From: Pseudomonadota bacterium
Lineage (GTDB): Bacteria > Desulfobacterota > BSN033 > G020346125
Assembly (NCBI GenBank): GCA_030673585.1
Contig: DAOVIU010000107.1
Coordinates: 1 to 5,676, forward strand
Direction: 5' to 3'
DNA length: 5,676 nucleotides
Shown here: in pieces, positions 1 through 5,676 of the stretch
How the letters are laid out: each line of letters opens with the position of its first letter
How positions within the stretch are numbered: position 1 is the first letter of the stretch
Position numbers and translations under genes: made by a program
Notes under the pieces: generated by a model
Database searches by the model: none
What the model saw: only the letters and a program-made list of their open reading frames with translations
Told to the model about the DNA's origin: nothing

Positions 1-452
1 CCGCCGGCGAGAAGGCCCTCATCGTCAATCCGCTTCGCGAGAACAACTGGACCCAGTCCAGGGCGGCCAAGGCGCTGGGAATCAATATCCGGCGGTACAA
101 GATCATCGCTATGGCCTTAAGCGGCTTTACCACGGCACTGGGCGGGAGTTTCTATGCTCAGTACTACTACTATATCGACCCGGATTTGAGCTTCGGGGCC
201 CATGTTTCGGTTGACATCCTCCTGAGACCCATTGTGGGGGGTCCGGGAACCGTATTTGGACCCCTGGTCGGATCCCTCCTCCTGAGTCCCTTGTCGGAGA
301 TGACCAGGAGCCTCTTCCGACAATACAGCGGGCTTCACCTCATGATATTCGGCTCCGTATTGATCGCCGTTATCATCTTCCTTCCTCGAGGTGTTATCGG
401 CTTGATCGGGGATATCTATGGGAAAATCGGCTCGAAATCCCGGAAAGGCTAA
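1..452 (+). CDS. livM: Branched-chain amino acid ABC transporter permease LivM, C-terminal part (5' end outside window)
   Basis: This is the inner-membrane permease of a Liv/HAAT-type importer for branched-chain or related amino acids. The open frame runs from base 3 with no stop before 452, so the visible part is 149 residues of a protein that usually has about 300 or more. The first 36 residues form the cytoplasmic coupling loop that contacts the ATPases: an [17 protein letters not shown] stretch followed by RRYKI, which matches the LivM pattern of an 'RA.ALGIN...YK' loop. A hydrophobic segment ending in the FYAQYYYY stretch follows, then the family GGPGTVFGP glycine motif (visible residues 79-87). 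The last membrane segment ends in FLPRGVIGL (126-134), the usual LivM end, before a short basic tail. An ATG at 111 lies inside the conserved loop region and is not the real start. The stop is 8 bases before livG, so the genes are cotranscribed. Substrate specificity is not visible, because the binding protein and LivH are outside the window. Confidence 0.93.
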   Translation, partial: AGEKALIVNPLRENNWTQSRAAKALGINIRRYKIIAMALSGFTTALGGSFYAQYYYYIDPDLSFGAHVSVDILLRPIVGGPGTVFGPLVGSLLLSPLSEMTRSLFRQYSGLHLMIFGSVLIAVIIFLPRGVIGLIGDIYGKIGSKSRKG

Positions 453-460
453 GAGTACCT

Positions 461-1186
461 ATGAGTCTACTCGAGGTCAACAAGTTGACAAAGAATTTCG
501 GTGGTTTGAGGGCGGTATCAGGGGTTGATTTTTCCGTTGAGCAGGGAGAGATTTTGGGAATGATTGGCCCCAACGGGGCAGGGAAGACCACCATATTCAA
601 TCTCATTACCGGTTTTTATCCATGCGACGAGGGGAGGGTTGTATTCAAAGGGGAGGATATTACCAACCTGAGACCTGATGAAATTTGTAAAAGGGGGGTT
701 ACGCGGACATTCCAAATCGTGAAGCCCTTCGCACACATAACGGTCTTTCAAAATGTGGTCATTGGTGCCCTCAACCGGATTAAGGGTGTCCCTGAGGCCA
801 GAAAGACAGCCCTCGAGGTACTCGATTATACGGGGTTGGACGAAAGGAAGGATCAAGTGGCCGCGAATCTGTCCACTCCCGAACGTAAACGCCTGGAACT
901 CGCCAAGGCACTGGCTACCCAACCGGAGCTAATATTGCTGGATGAGGTTGCAGCGGGGCTCAACCCGAAAGAAACCGAGGAAGTTATCAGGTTGATCCAG
1001 GCCATTAACAAGAGGGGGATTACGATATTCGTCATTGAGCACGTCATGAAGGCCATCATGTCTCTTTCCCATAGAATTGTGGTGTTACACCACGGTGAGA
1101 AAATCGCCTCCGGTACTCCATCGGAGATATCCAAGGATCAAACGGTCATAAAAGCCTATCTGGGAAAGGAGTATTTCCTTGCTTAG
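461..1186 (+). CDS. livG: Branched-chain amino acid ABC transporter ATP-binding protein LivG
   Basis: This is one of the two cytoplasmic ATPases that power the Liv importer. It is 241 residues long, near the family norm. Visible motifs are Walker [10 protein letters not shown] (36-44), Q-loop glutamine 85 in the LivG-typical TRTFQ context, Walker B ELILLDE (156-162), a D-loop with AAGLNPKE (164-171) and H-loop His194 in VIEH. The C-terminal portion, with [14 protein letters not shown] and AYLG, is typical of LivG. The ABC signature is not LSGGQ: at 137-143 it reads LSTPERK, followed by RLELAKAL. I recall similar '[13 protein letters not shown]' forms in part of the LivG family, so the gene need not be defective, but this half of the ATPase pair is non-consensus. 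The ATG at 461 matches the usual MSLLEV start. A weak AAAGG lies at 444-448, and translation may be coupled to livM. The end overlaps livF by 8 bases. Confidence 0.95.
   Translation: MSLLEVNKLTKNFGGLRAVSGVDFSVEQGEILGMIGPNGAGKTTIFNLITGFYPCDEGRVVFKGEDITNLRPDEICKRGVTRTFQIVKPFAHITVFQNVVIGALNRIKGVPEARKTALEVLDYTGLDERKDQVAANLSTPERKRLELAKALATQPELILLDEVAAGLNPKETEEVIRLIQAINKRGITIFVIEHVMKAIMSLSHRIVVLHHGEKIASGTPSEISKDQTVIKAYLGKEYFLA
1165..1171 (+). promoter_or_regulatory. Ribosome binding site deciding the livF TTG start
   Basis: AAAGGAG lies 7 bases before the TTG at 1179, inside the last codons of livG. It supports this non-ATG start. The resulting N-terminus, [12 protein letters not shown], aligns with the normal LivF beginning, so no later start is needed. 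Confidence 0.7.
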
Positions 1187-1883
1187 CATTGAAGGCATCG
1201 ATGTCTCATACGGCGACGTGAAGGTTCTCAGTTCCGTAGGGTTTCATGTAGACGAAGAGGAGATCGTTGCCCTCGTGGGGGCCAACGGAGCCGGCAAATC
1301 GACCATGATCAATACCATCTCCGGAATTAACCAACCGCGCAGTGACCAAATCACATTTATGGATGAAAGGATCGATGGGAAGCAGCCCCATTTCATCGTT
1401 GAAAAGGGAATTGTTCAGGTTCCCGAGGGCAGGAGGATCTTCTCCTCGCTCACCGTTTTGGAAAATCTGGAGATGGGATCATTTCTGCCGAGGGCTAAGA
1501 AAAGGAGAAAAGAGGTCTTGGAGGAGGTTTATCGTCTATTTCCAATACTGAAAGATAGAATGGGCCAACAAGCGGGAACCCTGAGCGGCGGTGAACAGCA
1601 GATGCTTGCCATTGGTAGGGCCTTGATGTCACTCCCCAATTTACTCATGCTGGATGAACCGTCCCTGGGATTGGCCCCCATGATCGTCGCCGATATATTC
1701 GAAGTTATTTCGAAGATCAATTCACAGGGAACAACAATCCTCATCGTGGAACAGAACGTCGAACACACCTTGGAGATGGCCGACCGCGCATATGTCCTGG
1801 AGAACGGGTCCATCGTGCTGGAGGGAGCGGGAAAGGACTTGTTGGAAAACCCGCATGTGAAAGAGGCATATTTGGGTATCTAA
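1179..1883 (+). CDS. livF: Branched-chain amino acid ABC transporter ATP-binding protein LivF
   Basis: This is the second cytoplasmic ATPase of the Liv importer, expected to pair with LivG under the LivH/LivM permeases. It is 234 residues long, the usual LivF size. Motifs are Walker A GANGAGKST (34-42), the LivF hallmark QVPEGRRIFSSLTVLENL (80-97) carrying Q-loop Gln80, ABC signature LSGGEQQ (135-141), Walker B NLLMLDE (154-160) followed by PSLGLAP, and VEQN (190-193), where the usual H-loop histidine is Gln192 as is normal for LivF. It ends with AYLGI, the standard family C-terminus, so the gene is complete. The start is TTG at 1179, overlapping the livG stop by 8 bases, which indicates translational coupling. 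LivF has the consensus signature and LivG does not, so the two ATP sites of the pair may differ. Substrate range cannot be told from the ATPases. Confidence 0.96.
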   Translation: MLSIEGIDVSYGDVKVLSSVGFHVDEEEIVALVGANGAGKSTMINTISGINQPRSDQITFMDERIDGKQPHFIVEKGIVQVPEGRRIFSSLTVLENLEMGSFLPRAKKRRKEVLEEVYRLFPILKDRMGQQAGTLSGGEQQMLAIGRALMSLPNLLMLDEPSLGLAPMIVADIFEVISKINSQGTTILIVEQNVEHTLEMADRAYVLENGSIVLEGAGKDLLENPHVKEAYLGI

Positions 1884-1907
1884 GGATTCACCTGTGCTGA
1901 CGGGGGC

Positions 1908-2195
1908 GAAATTCCCATCGTCAAAATGGCCCCATACGTATCACAAAATTCCACCGACGAGGATATCGAGGGGATTTCCGCAATGGAAGCGGCGGGGAGG
2001 GCTGTTTCCGCTGCAAAAAAGCTCTGTTCGGATATACGTGTTCCCCAGCTGAGAGATCTCGATATTTCGGAAAAAGAGTATTTTCGGTTGATCCCCCAGA
2101 TGGCAAAGGATGGGATGGAGAGTAGAACCCCACTGGTTAATCCGAGAAAACCGACGGAAGAGGACATGATGGAGCTATTCAAGAACGCGTACTGA
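1908..2195 (+). pseudogene. Iron-containing alcohol dehydrogenase, C-terminal remnant (5'-truncated)
   Basis: The frame is open from just after the livF stop (1884) to 2195. It reads like the last quarter or so of a group III Fe-dependent alcohol dehydrogenase, a family of about 380-400 residues. Similarity seems to begin around PIVKMAPYV, upstream of the only ATG (1926). It then runs through a helical EAAGRAVSAAKKLCSDI segment, a PQLRDLDISEKEY stretch matching the 'IP.sLreLGv.eed' region, and the family-typical C-terminus LVNPRKPTEEDMMELFKNAY. The NAD-binding N-terminal domain and the Asp/His iron ligands, which lie earlier in the family, are absent. The ATG at 1926 has no Shine-Dalgarno sequence at a useful distance, and the homology running upstream of it argues against a real small gene. 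The breakpoint with livF lies within about 1884-1908, and livF itself is intact. An 89-residue protein from 1926-2195 is possible but unlikely to be a functional enzyme. Family assignment is by recognition of the C-terminal pattern only. Confidence 0.72.
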
Positions 2196-2329
2196 TTCTG
2201 ATTGCGTCCAGATGGAAATGAGGCAAATAGAAATCCTTAGAGAAGCTTTCCAACGCACTAAAAACAACCTTTCCTGGCTATTCTTTCCCCTACCGACTGC
2301 TTCCTCGGACTGCGACGGGCTCGAGAACG
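2196..2329. other. Convergent intergenic region between the Fe-ADH remnant and the PrpF-like gene
   Basis: This 134-base gap separates the two convergent blocks. I looked for a bidirectional terminator. I see only a weak 4-bp CCGA/TCGG hairpin near 2294-2309 and small palindromes (CTCGAG, CGTTAACG), none with a clear T-run. No supported gene lies here. Confidence 0.5.
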
Positions 2330-3484
2330 TTAACGAAAATACTTTTCCGAAACATAAACATAACCATCCATCAAACGTCGCGCCGTGCGGCCAAGCAACG
2401 CTTCCTTGTATTCAAAGCTGTTGCCCTTCTTTTTCACGTGGACCCCGACCGGGATAATCCCGGCAGGATGCCCCAGGCGGATTTCCTTCGCTTCCAGAGC
2501 GGCCTTACTCACCACCTCATGGACGACGGTACCCTCAATCTTAGCCGCTCCCGTCGTACAGATAGCTCCGGTAACTGCATATGCCTTATGGAGCGCGCCC
2601 ATTGATATCATCCGAGCCACGATATCTATTTCGCCTTTTGAGATATTCCTGCCGTTGAGCGCTTTGTAACCTTGAGATTGGCTCACACAGGCGATTGTAG
2701 GCACGTCCTGACTTTTTTCACCTGCCTCCTCAGGCGATGAAGCCAACCCCAACATGACAGCTCCCCTGCTCCGAATGGCCTCAAACCTTTGCATGATTTC
2801 GGCATTTGCTTCAATTTCGGAGAGTTCGATTCCGGTAAGACCCAGGTTTTTTGCCCGGACAAATATCATGGGATTAGCCGCGTCAACAATGGAGATGGTG
2901 ATTTGTCCTATGCCCGGGACTTCTATGACGTCTTTCACATTGCCCGTAGGCAATAGTGTGCCGGTAACTGCACCCCCGGGATCGACGAAGTGAAGGGTAA
3001 CCTTACCACCAGTTCCGGGAACCCCATCAATGGTATAATCGCCCTCTTCGTTGTAGAGGCCATCCCGTACCGGAACTTCCGCGATGATGAGTTTTTTCGT
3101 ATTGACTTGGTATATTCGCACAGTCGTTATGGGTTCTCCTGCGCTGACCAGTCCCTCACCAATAGCAAAGGGACCAACCGCAGAGGACATATTGCCACAA
3201 TTCCCCCGATAGCCGATTTTCGGTCGGTCAATGGAGACTTGGCCGAAGGTATAGTTCACATCATAATTTGGATTCTTCGAAGGGCTTATGATGGCTACCT
3301 TGCTGGTATGAGAAAAAGCTCCTCCCATCCCGTCGATCTGGCGGCGGTTTGGATCCGGGCTTCCAAAGGCTGCCAGAATAACACGATCCCTGATCTCCGG
3401 ATCCTTGGGTAAATGATTCTCATGAAAAAAAACGGCCTTACTGGTACCGCCCCTCATGTATACAGCCGGTATCCGTGCCTGCAT
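2330..3484 (-). CDS. PrpF-family isomerase (2-methylaconitate / methylitaconate / oxalomesaconate isomerase-like)
   Basis: This belongs to the PrpF family, cytosolic enzymes with a two-domain diaminopimelate-epimerase-like fold. They move a double bond or interconvert cis/trans forms of unsaturated di- and tricarboxylates: PrpF on 2-methylaconitate, Mii on 3-methylitaconate, GalD on oxalomesaconate. It is 384 residues, full length. Visible motifs are RGGTSK (11-16) near the N-terminus, DGMGGAFSHTSK (51-62) with the Lys proposed as catalytic in PrpF, GNCGN with Cys96 at the second active-site position, HKAYAVTGAICT (299-310), GHPAG (339-343) and the family C-terminus RTARRLMDGYVYV (366-378). 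The residue after RGGTSK is Ala, where I recall Gly as usual. ATG at 3484 is chosen over GTG at 3487 because GGAGGT sits 6 bases before the ATG but only 3 before the GTG. It follows the Fe-S and flavoprotein genes on the same strand after about 143 bases, which suggests a shared pathway on an unsaturated carboxylate. No acnD or prpBC lies in the window, so the methylcitrate-cycle role is not supported. The exact substrate is unknown. Confidence 0.92.
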   Translation of the reverse strand: MQARIPAVYMRGGTSKAVFFHENHLPKDPEIRDRVILAAFGSPDPNRRQIDGMGGAFSHTSKVAIISPSKNPNYDVNYTFGQVSIDRPKIGYRGNCGNMSSAVGPFAIGEGLVSAGEPITTVRIYQVNTKKLIIAEVPVRDGLYNEEGDYTIDGVPGTGGKVTLHFVDPGGAVTGTLLPTGNVKDVIEVPGIGQITISIVDAANPMIFVRAKNLGLTGIELSEIEANAEIMQRFEAIRSRGAVMLGLASSPEEAGEKSQDVPTIACVSQSQGYKALNGRNISKGEIDIVARMISMGALHKAYAVTGAICTTGAAKIEGTVVHEVVSKAALEAKEIRLGHPAGIIPVGVHVKKKGNSFEYKEALLGRTARRLMDGYVYVSEKYFR

Positions 3485-3490
3485 CACCCT

Positions 3491-3496
3491 ACCTCC
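3491..3496 (-). promoter_or_regulatory. Ribosome binding site of the PrpF-like gene
   Basis: GGAGGT on the minus strand lies 6 bases before the ATG at 3484 and 3 bases before an adjacent GTG at 3487. The spacing favours the ATG and sets the start of the PrpF-like protein. Confidence 0.7.
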
Positions 3497-3519
3497 ATTG
3501 CGGTTACTCGTTACTTCAT

Positions 3520-3548
3520 GGAATACTGACGAAAATTACTTTAATCAA
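3520..3548 (-). promoter_or_regulatory. Weak candidate sigma-70-like promoter before the PrpF-like gene
   Basis: On the minus strand, TTGATT (plus positions 3543-3548) and TATTCC (3520-3525) are separated by 17 bases in a locally AT-rich stretch. They lie 35-65 bases before the PrpF-like start. The match is 4 of 6 at -35 and 3 of 6 at -10, so this is only suggestive. It would allow the isomerase to be transcribed separately from the two upstream genes. Confidence 0.2.
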
Positions 3549-3564
3549 ATTCATTGCGAAGCTA

Positions 3565-3592
3565 GGATTGCCCGCTTTTGTTCGGACAATCC
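3565..3592 (-). other. Imperfect hairpin in the spacer between the Fe-S gene and the PrpF-like gene
   Basis: GGATTG (3565-3570) and CAATCC (3587-3592) can pair. Inside them, after one mismatch, CCG/CGG can pair around an 8-base loop. No T-run follows in either direction, so it is not a standard intrinsic terminator. It could be an RNA processing or stability element in the polycistronic message, or chance. Confidence 0.25.
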
Positions 3593-3627
3593 CGGGCGGA
3601 TTCCGCTTCAGGGATTCGCCATCGGGA

Positions 3628-4428
3628 TCATCGGGGAACGGAGGAAGAGTTTTTCGAAAGTAATTGATCCTCCGGGAAATCCCTGTTTTGGGGTTCCCAG
3701 TCGGTATTATCTTGGGGCTCCTGTTCCCTCTGGGAGTAAAGGTCCTTGAGCTGATCCCTATCCAGTTTCGCCAACGCATCCAGAACCGATAGGTATCTCC
3801 CTCCTTCGATCTCCCCAACCCTCCTCTGAAGATTACCGGAAGGAGGCAGGATATACCTGCCGTGGATCCTGCGGGCCAGCATGGCGATCTGATGTTGGGA
3901 CAGCTCAGCGGGGCATTTCGAGGCACACGTTCCACACATGATGCATTCAAAGGATAGTTCGGCGACTTTTTCGATGTCCCCCCTCATGGCAGCAGCGATG
4001 TATTCCATCACCTTGATCTCCTGGGGGCAGACACGGGTGCAGGTATTGCACTGGACGCACCTCAGTAATTCGGGATAAATCTTGACCAAGACCGAGTCAT
4101 CTCCACGCAGGGAGTTGAGATCATAGGGTTCCTTGTGGGATGGGAAGGATGAGATTTGGGTGAGCTGCATTTCCGCTTCGATCACCGTCTGGCATGCTAA
4201 CACGATTTTCAATTTATAATCCCCAGGCGTGCGGTATTCGGTCACGCAGGCGCCGCAGATTCCGCCCCTGCACCCGCAGTTTCGCACAAACCGGTATCCC
4301 ACATACTCCATGGCCTTCTGGATGGTGAGGTTTGGGGGAACCTCATACTGGTTCCCAAGGACGTAGATGGGTATGAAGCGACTTTTCCGGCCTAGCCCTT
4401 TTCCTGAAGTCTTGCGCTCTGCGCTCAT
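3628..4428 (-). CDS. Fumarate reductase/succinate dehydrogenase-type iron-sulfur subunit with [2Fe-2S] and two [4Fe-4S] sites
   Basis: This is a likely cytoplasmic electron-transfer subunit for the flavoprotein encoded just before it. It has 266 residues. The N-terminal half is a plant-type ferredoxin domain like that of SdhB/FrdB: CRGGICGAC gives Cys53, Cys58 and Cys61, with Cys79 in LACQT as fourth ligand. Cys51 is an extra nearby cysteine. The C-terminal half has two complete motifs, CVQCNTCTRVCP (124-135) and CIMCGTCASKCP (162-173), 27 residues apart. Canonical SdhB/FrdB lacks one cysteine in the last motif and carries a [3Fe-4S] there; here both sites have four, so two [4Fe-4S] clusters are expected. 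A charged Gln/Glu/Asp-rich tail ends the protein. I see no membrane segment. The ATG at 4428 lies 17 bases after the flavoprotein stop with no strong Shine-Dalgarno sequence, suggesting coupling. The cluster layout also resembles HdrC-like or TfrB-like modules, so the electron partner is uncertain. Confidence 0.9.
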   Translation of the reverse strand: MSAERKTSGKGLGRKSRFIPIYVLGNQYEVPPNLTIQKAMEYVGYRFVRNCGCRGGICGACVTEYRTPGDYKLKIVLACQTVIEAEMQLTQISSFPSHKEPYDLNSLRGDDSVLVKIYPELLRCVQCNTCTRVCPQEIKVMEYIAAAMRGDIEKVAELSFECIMCGTCASKCPAELSQHQIAMLARRIHGRYILPPSGNLQRRVGEIEGGRYLSVLDALAKLDRDQLKDLYSQREQEPQDNTDWEPQNRDFPEDQLLSKNSSSVPR

Positions 4429-4445
4429 GAGTTATTTTGTTCCAT

Positions 4446-5676
4446 CTATTGGTGGACCCGAGGGAGGGCCCTTTCAAATCGGTAATCCGGAATCATCAAG
4501 GGGGATTTCACGCTCGTTTGAATGCCGAGCTCTTTCAAGGCATCTCGGTATTCCTTTACGTGTTGAAGCGTGAGCTTCCCCGTTTTGACCTCCCTGGACC
4601 TAAGTGCAGCTGTTATCCCAGCCCTCCGGCCGAAGACAAAGATATCAAGGAGGGAATTTCCCCCCAATCGGTTCCTCCCGTGTACGCCTCCCGAAGCCTC
4701 TCCAGCCACAAAGAGGTTCCTCACAGTGCTTTCGCCGTCGGCATCGATTTGAATACCCCCATTCTGATAATGCTGGCTGGGATAGATGAGAATAGGGAAT
4801 TGGGTGATGTCAATCCCGAACGTCTTGAATCGGTGAAAGAGATGGGGAAAAATCCGATGGATTGTCCCGCTTCCCTTGGTCAGATTGACCAGAGGCGTAT
4901 CCAACCACACCCCCACCATCCCCGTTGGAGTCTCCACGCCCTTTTTCCTGTCTGCTACTTCTCGGATTACAGCCGAAGAGGTGAGATCCCTCGTCTCGAG
5001 CTCGTTGATGAATCGTTCTCCTTTACTATTCACCAGCTGGGCGCTCCAGCCGCGAAAGGCTTCTGAAACCAGTAATCCGAGGATCTGTTCTGGGTAAGCC
5101 GTACCAGTGGGATGAAATTGATTGGCATCCAGGAAGACCACCTTCGCCCCTGCACGATTAGCTATCACCAGGCCGTCCGCCGTGGCCCCATAGTGGTTGG
5201 TCGTCGGGAAATGTTGGAGATGGAGTCGACCAATTCCTCCCGTGGACAAGATTACCGTCTTGGCCTTGATGAGGAACTGCTCTTGGGTGTCGAGGTTGAG
5301 GCAGACGGCGCCAGAGCAGCTCCCAGAGTCGTCCAGGACTAATTCGATGGCAGGGGAAAATTCCAGTATATCGATTCCCCTGGCACAGAGCTCGTCGTGC
5401 AGCACCCGCATCATCTCCAAGCCGCTGTAGTCAGCCGCGGAATGGACTCGTCTTCGACATTGTCCGCCAGAAAAGGAGGTGAGGTATTCGCCACCGGGTC
5501 TCCGGTCAAACATGACCCCCAACTTCGTGAGCCAATCCAGCATCAGGGGTGCGTCGTGAACCAGGGCCCGAACCAATTCGGGGTGGTTATGGAATCTCCC
5601 TCCTCCCATGGTATCCAGGTAGTGGAGGGCGGGGGTGTCGTCCCCTGAAGTAGCTGCATTAATTCCTCCCTCCGCC
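4446..5676 (-). CDS. Fumarate reductase/succinate dehydrogenase-family FAD flavoprotein (N-terminus outside window)
   Basis: This is the catalytic flavoprotein of the FrdA/SdhA/NadB family, which adds or removes hydrogen across a C-C bond next to carboxylates. The visible part is 409 residues (residue 1 at 5673-5675). It starts with AEGGINAATSGDD, the stretch just after the His that carries covalent FAD in FrdA, so that His and the N-terminal Rossmann motif are outside the window. Motifs seen are VILSTGG (141-147), QFHPTG (186-191), ETRD with the Arg equivalent to the catalytic Arg (229), HYQNGGIQID with His302, and VAGEASGG followed by HGRNRLGGNSL (332-342), including the substrate-binding Arg336. 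The main catalytic residues therefore look intact. Only about 57 residues follow the FGRRAG segment, so the long C-terminal domain of SdhA/FrdA is missing and the protein resembles short soluble forms. The Fe-S subunit gene follows after 17 bases. A true fumarate/succinate enzyme, a tricarballylate dehydrogenase-like enzyme, or another enoate oxidoreductase are all possible. Confidence 0.92.
   Translation of the reverse strand, partial: AEGGINAATSGDDTPALHYLDTMGGGRFHNHPELVRALVHDAPLMLDWLTKLGVMFDRRPGGEYLTSFSGGQCRRRVHSAADYSGLEMMRVLHDELCARGIDILEFSPAIELVLDDSGSCSGAVCLNLDTQEQFLIKAKTVILSTGGIGRLHLQHFPTTNHYGATADGLVIANRAGAKVVFLDANQFHPTGTAYPEQILGLLVSEAFRGWSAQLVNSKGERFINELETRDLTSSAVIREVADRKKGVETPTGMVGVWLDTPLVNLTKGSGTIHRIFPHLFHRFKTFGIDITQFPILIYPSQHYQNGGIQIDADGESTVRNLFVAGEASGGVHGRNRLGGNSLLDIFVFGRRAGITAALRSREVKTGKLTLQHVKEYRDALKELGIQTSVKSPLMIPDYRFERALPRVHQ

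Noticed and set aside
518..922. 134-codon open frame on the minus strand inside livG
   Set aside because: It is fully antisense to a gene with clear ABC motifs, and its translation shows no recognisable domain. It is a shadow frame.
1926..2195. An intact 89-residue novel small protein
   Set aside because: The Fe-ADH-like pattern begins upstream of the ATG and there is no Shine-Dalgarno sequence, so a truncated remnant explains it better.
2294..2309. Possible terminator hairpin CCGA...TCGG
   Set aside because: The stem is only 4 bp with an 8-base loop and no T-run on either strand.
2212..2457. 81-codon plus-strand open frame across the convergent gap
   Set aside because: It has no ribosome binding site before the ATG, runs antisense into the conserved end of the PrpF-like gene, and has no recognisable motif.
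2990..3412. 140-codon open frame on the plus strand opposite the PrpF-like gene
   Set aside because: It is antisense to the conserved N-terminal half of a PrpF-family protein, and its translation has no recognisable family pattern.
3516..3950. 144-codon minus-strand open frame overlapping the end of the Fe-S gene
   Set aside because: It is another frame of the same strand over the Fe-S subunit, whose cysteine motifs fix the true frame. It starts inside the second [4Fe-4S] motif region and resembles no family I know.
4437..5066. 209-codon open frame on the plus strand opposite the flavoprotein gene
   Set aside because: It lies opposite a strongly conserved FrdA-family coding region. The translation is low in recognisable structure and has no supporting context.
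1..5676. CRISPR array, tRNA, rRNA, insertion sequence or phage genes
   Set aside because: I found no regularly spaced repeats, no tRNA-like cloverleaf, no transposase or integrase motif and no terminal inverted repeats on reading both strands.

Overview
The window looks like bacterial chromosome of moderate GC from an anaerobic or respiratory organism. The gene content is a branched-chain amino acid ABC transporter, an iron-containing alcohol dehydrogenase remnant, and a fumarate-reductase-like flavoprotein/Fe-S pair with a PrpF-family isomerase. This mix is common in Desulfobacterota and related anaerobes. The taxon is an inference from gene content only; no marker gene is present.

Layout: two convergent blocks. 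The left block (+ strand, 1-1883) is the 3' part of a Liv/HAAT transporter operon: the C-terminal part of the LivM permease, then the ATPases LivG and LivF. livG and livF overlap by 8 bases, and livF starts at a TTG with a good Shine-Dalgarno sequence inside the livG end. Directly after livF, about 1908-2195 encodes only the last quarter of an iron-containing alcohol dehydrogenase. It has no metal-binding or nucleotide-binding region and no plausible start, so it is called a pseudogene remnant.

The right block (- strand, 5676 down to 2330) is a three-gene set read leftward. First comes a fumarate reductase/succinate dehydrogenase-type flavoprotein whose N-terminus lies outside the window. A ferredoxin-like Fe-S subunit follows after 17 bases, with one plant-type [2Fe-2S] site and two full CxxCxxCxxxCP sites. 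After a gap of about 143 bases comes a complete PrpF-family isomerase (the 2-methylaconitate, methylitaconate and oxalomesaconate isomerase family).

Working together: the flavoprotein and Fe-S subunit probably form a soluble dehydrogenase/reductase acting on the C=C bond of a di- or tricarboxylate. The PrpF-like enzyme would move or isomerise a double bond in the same kind of molecule. An isomerase-plus-enoate-oxidoreductase pathway, for example for aconitate/tricarballylate or methyl-branched analogues, is the most interesting hypothesis here. It is inference; the substrate cannot be read from the sequence.

No tRNA, rRNA, CRISPR array, insertion sequence or clear intrinsic terminator was seen.
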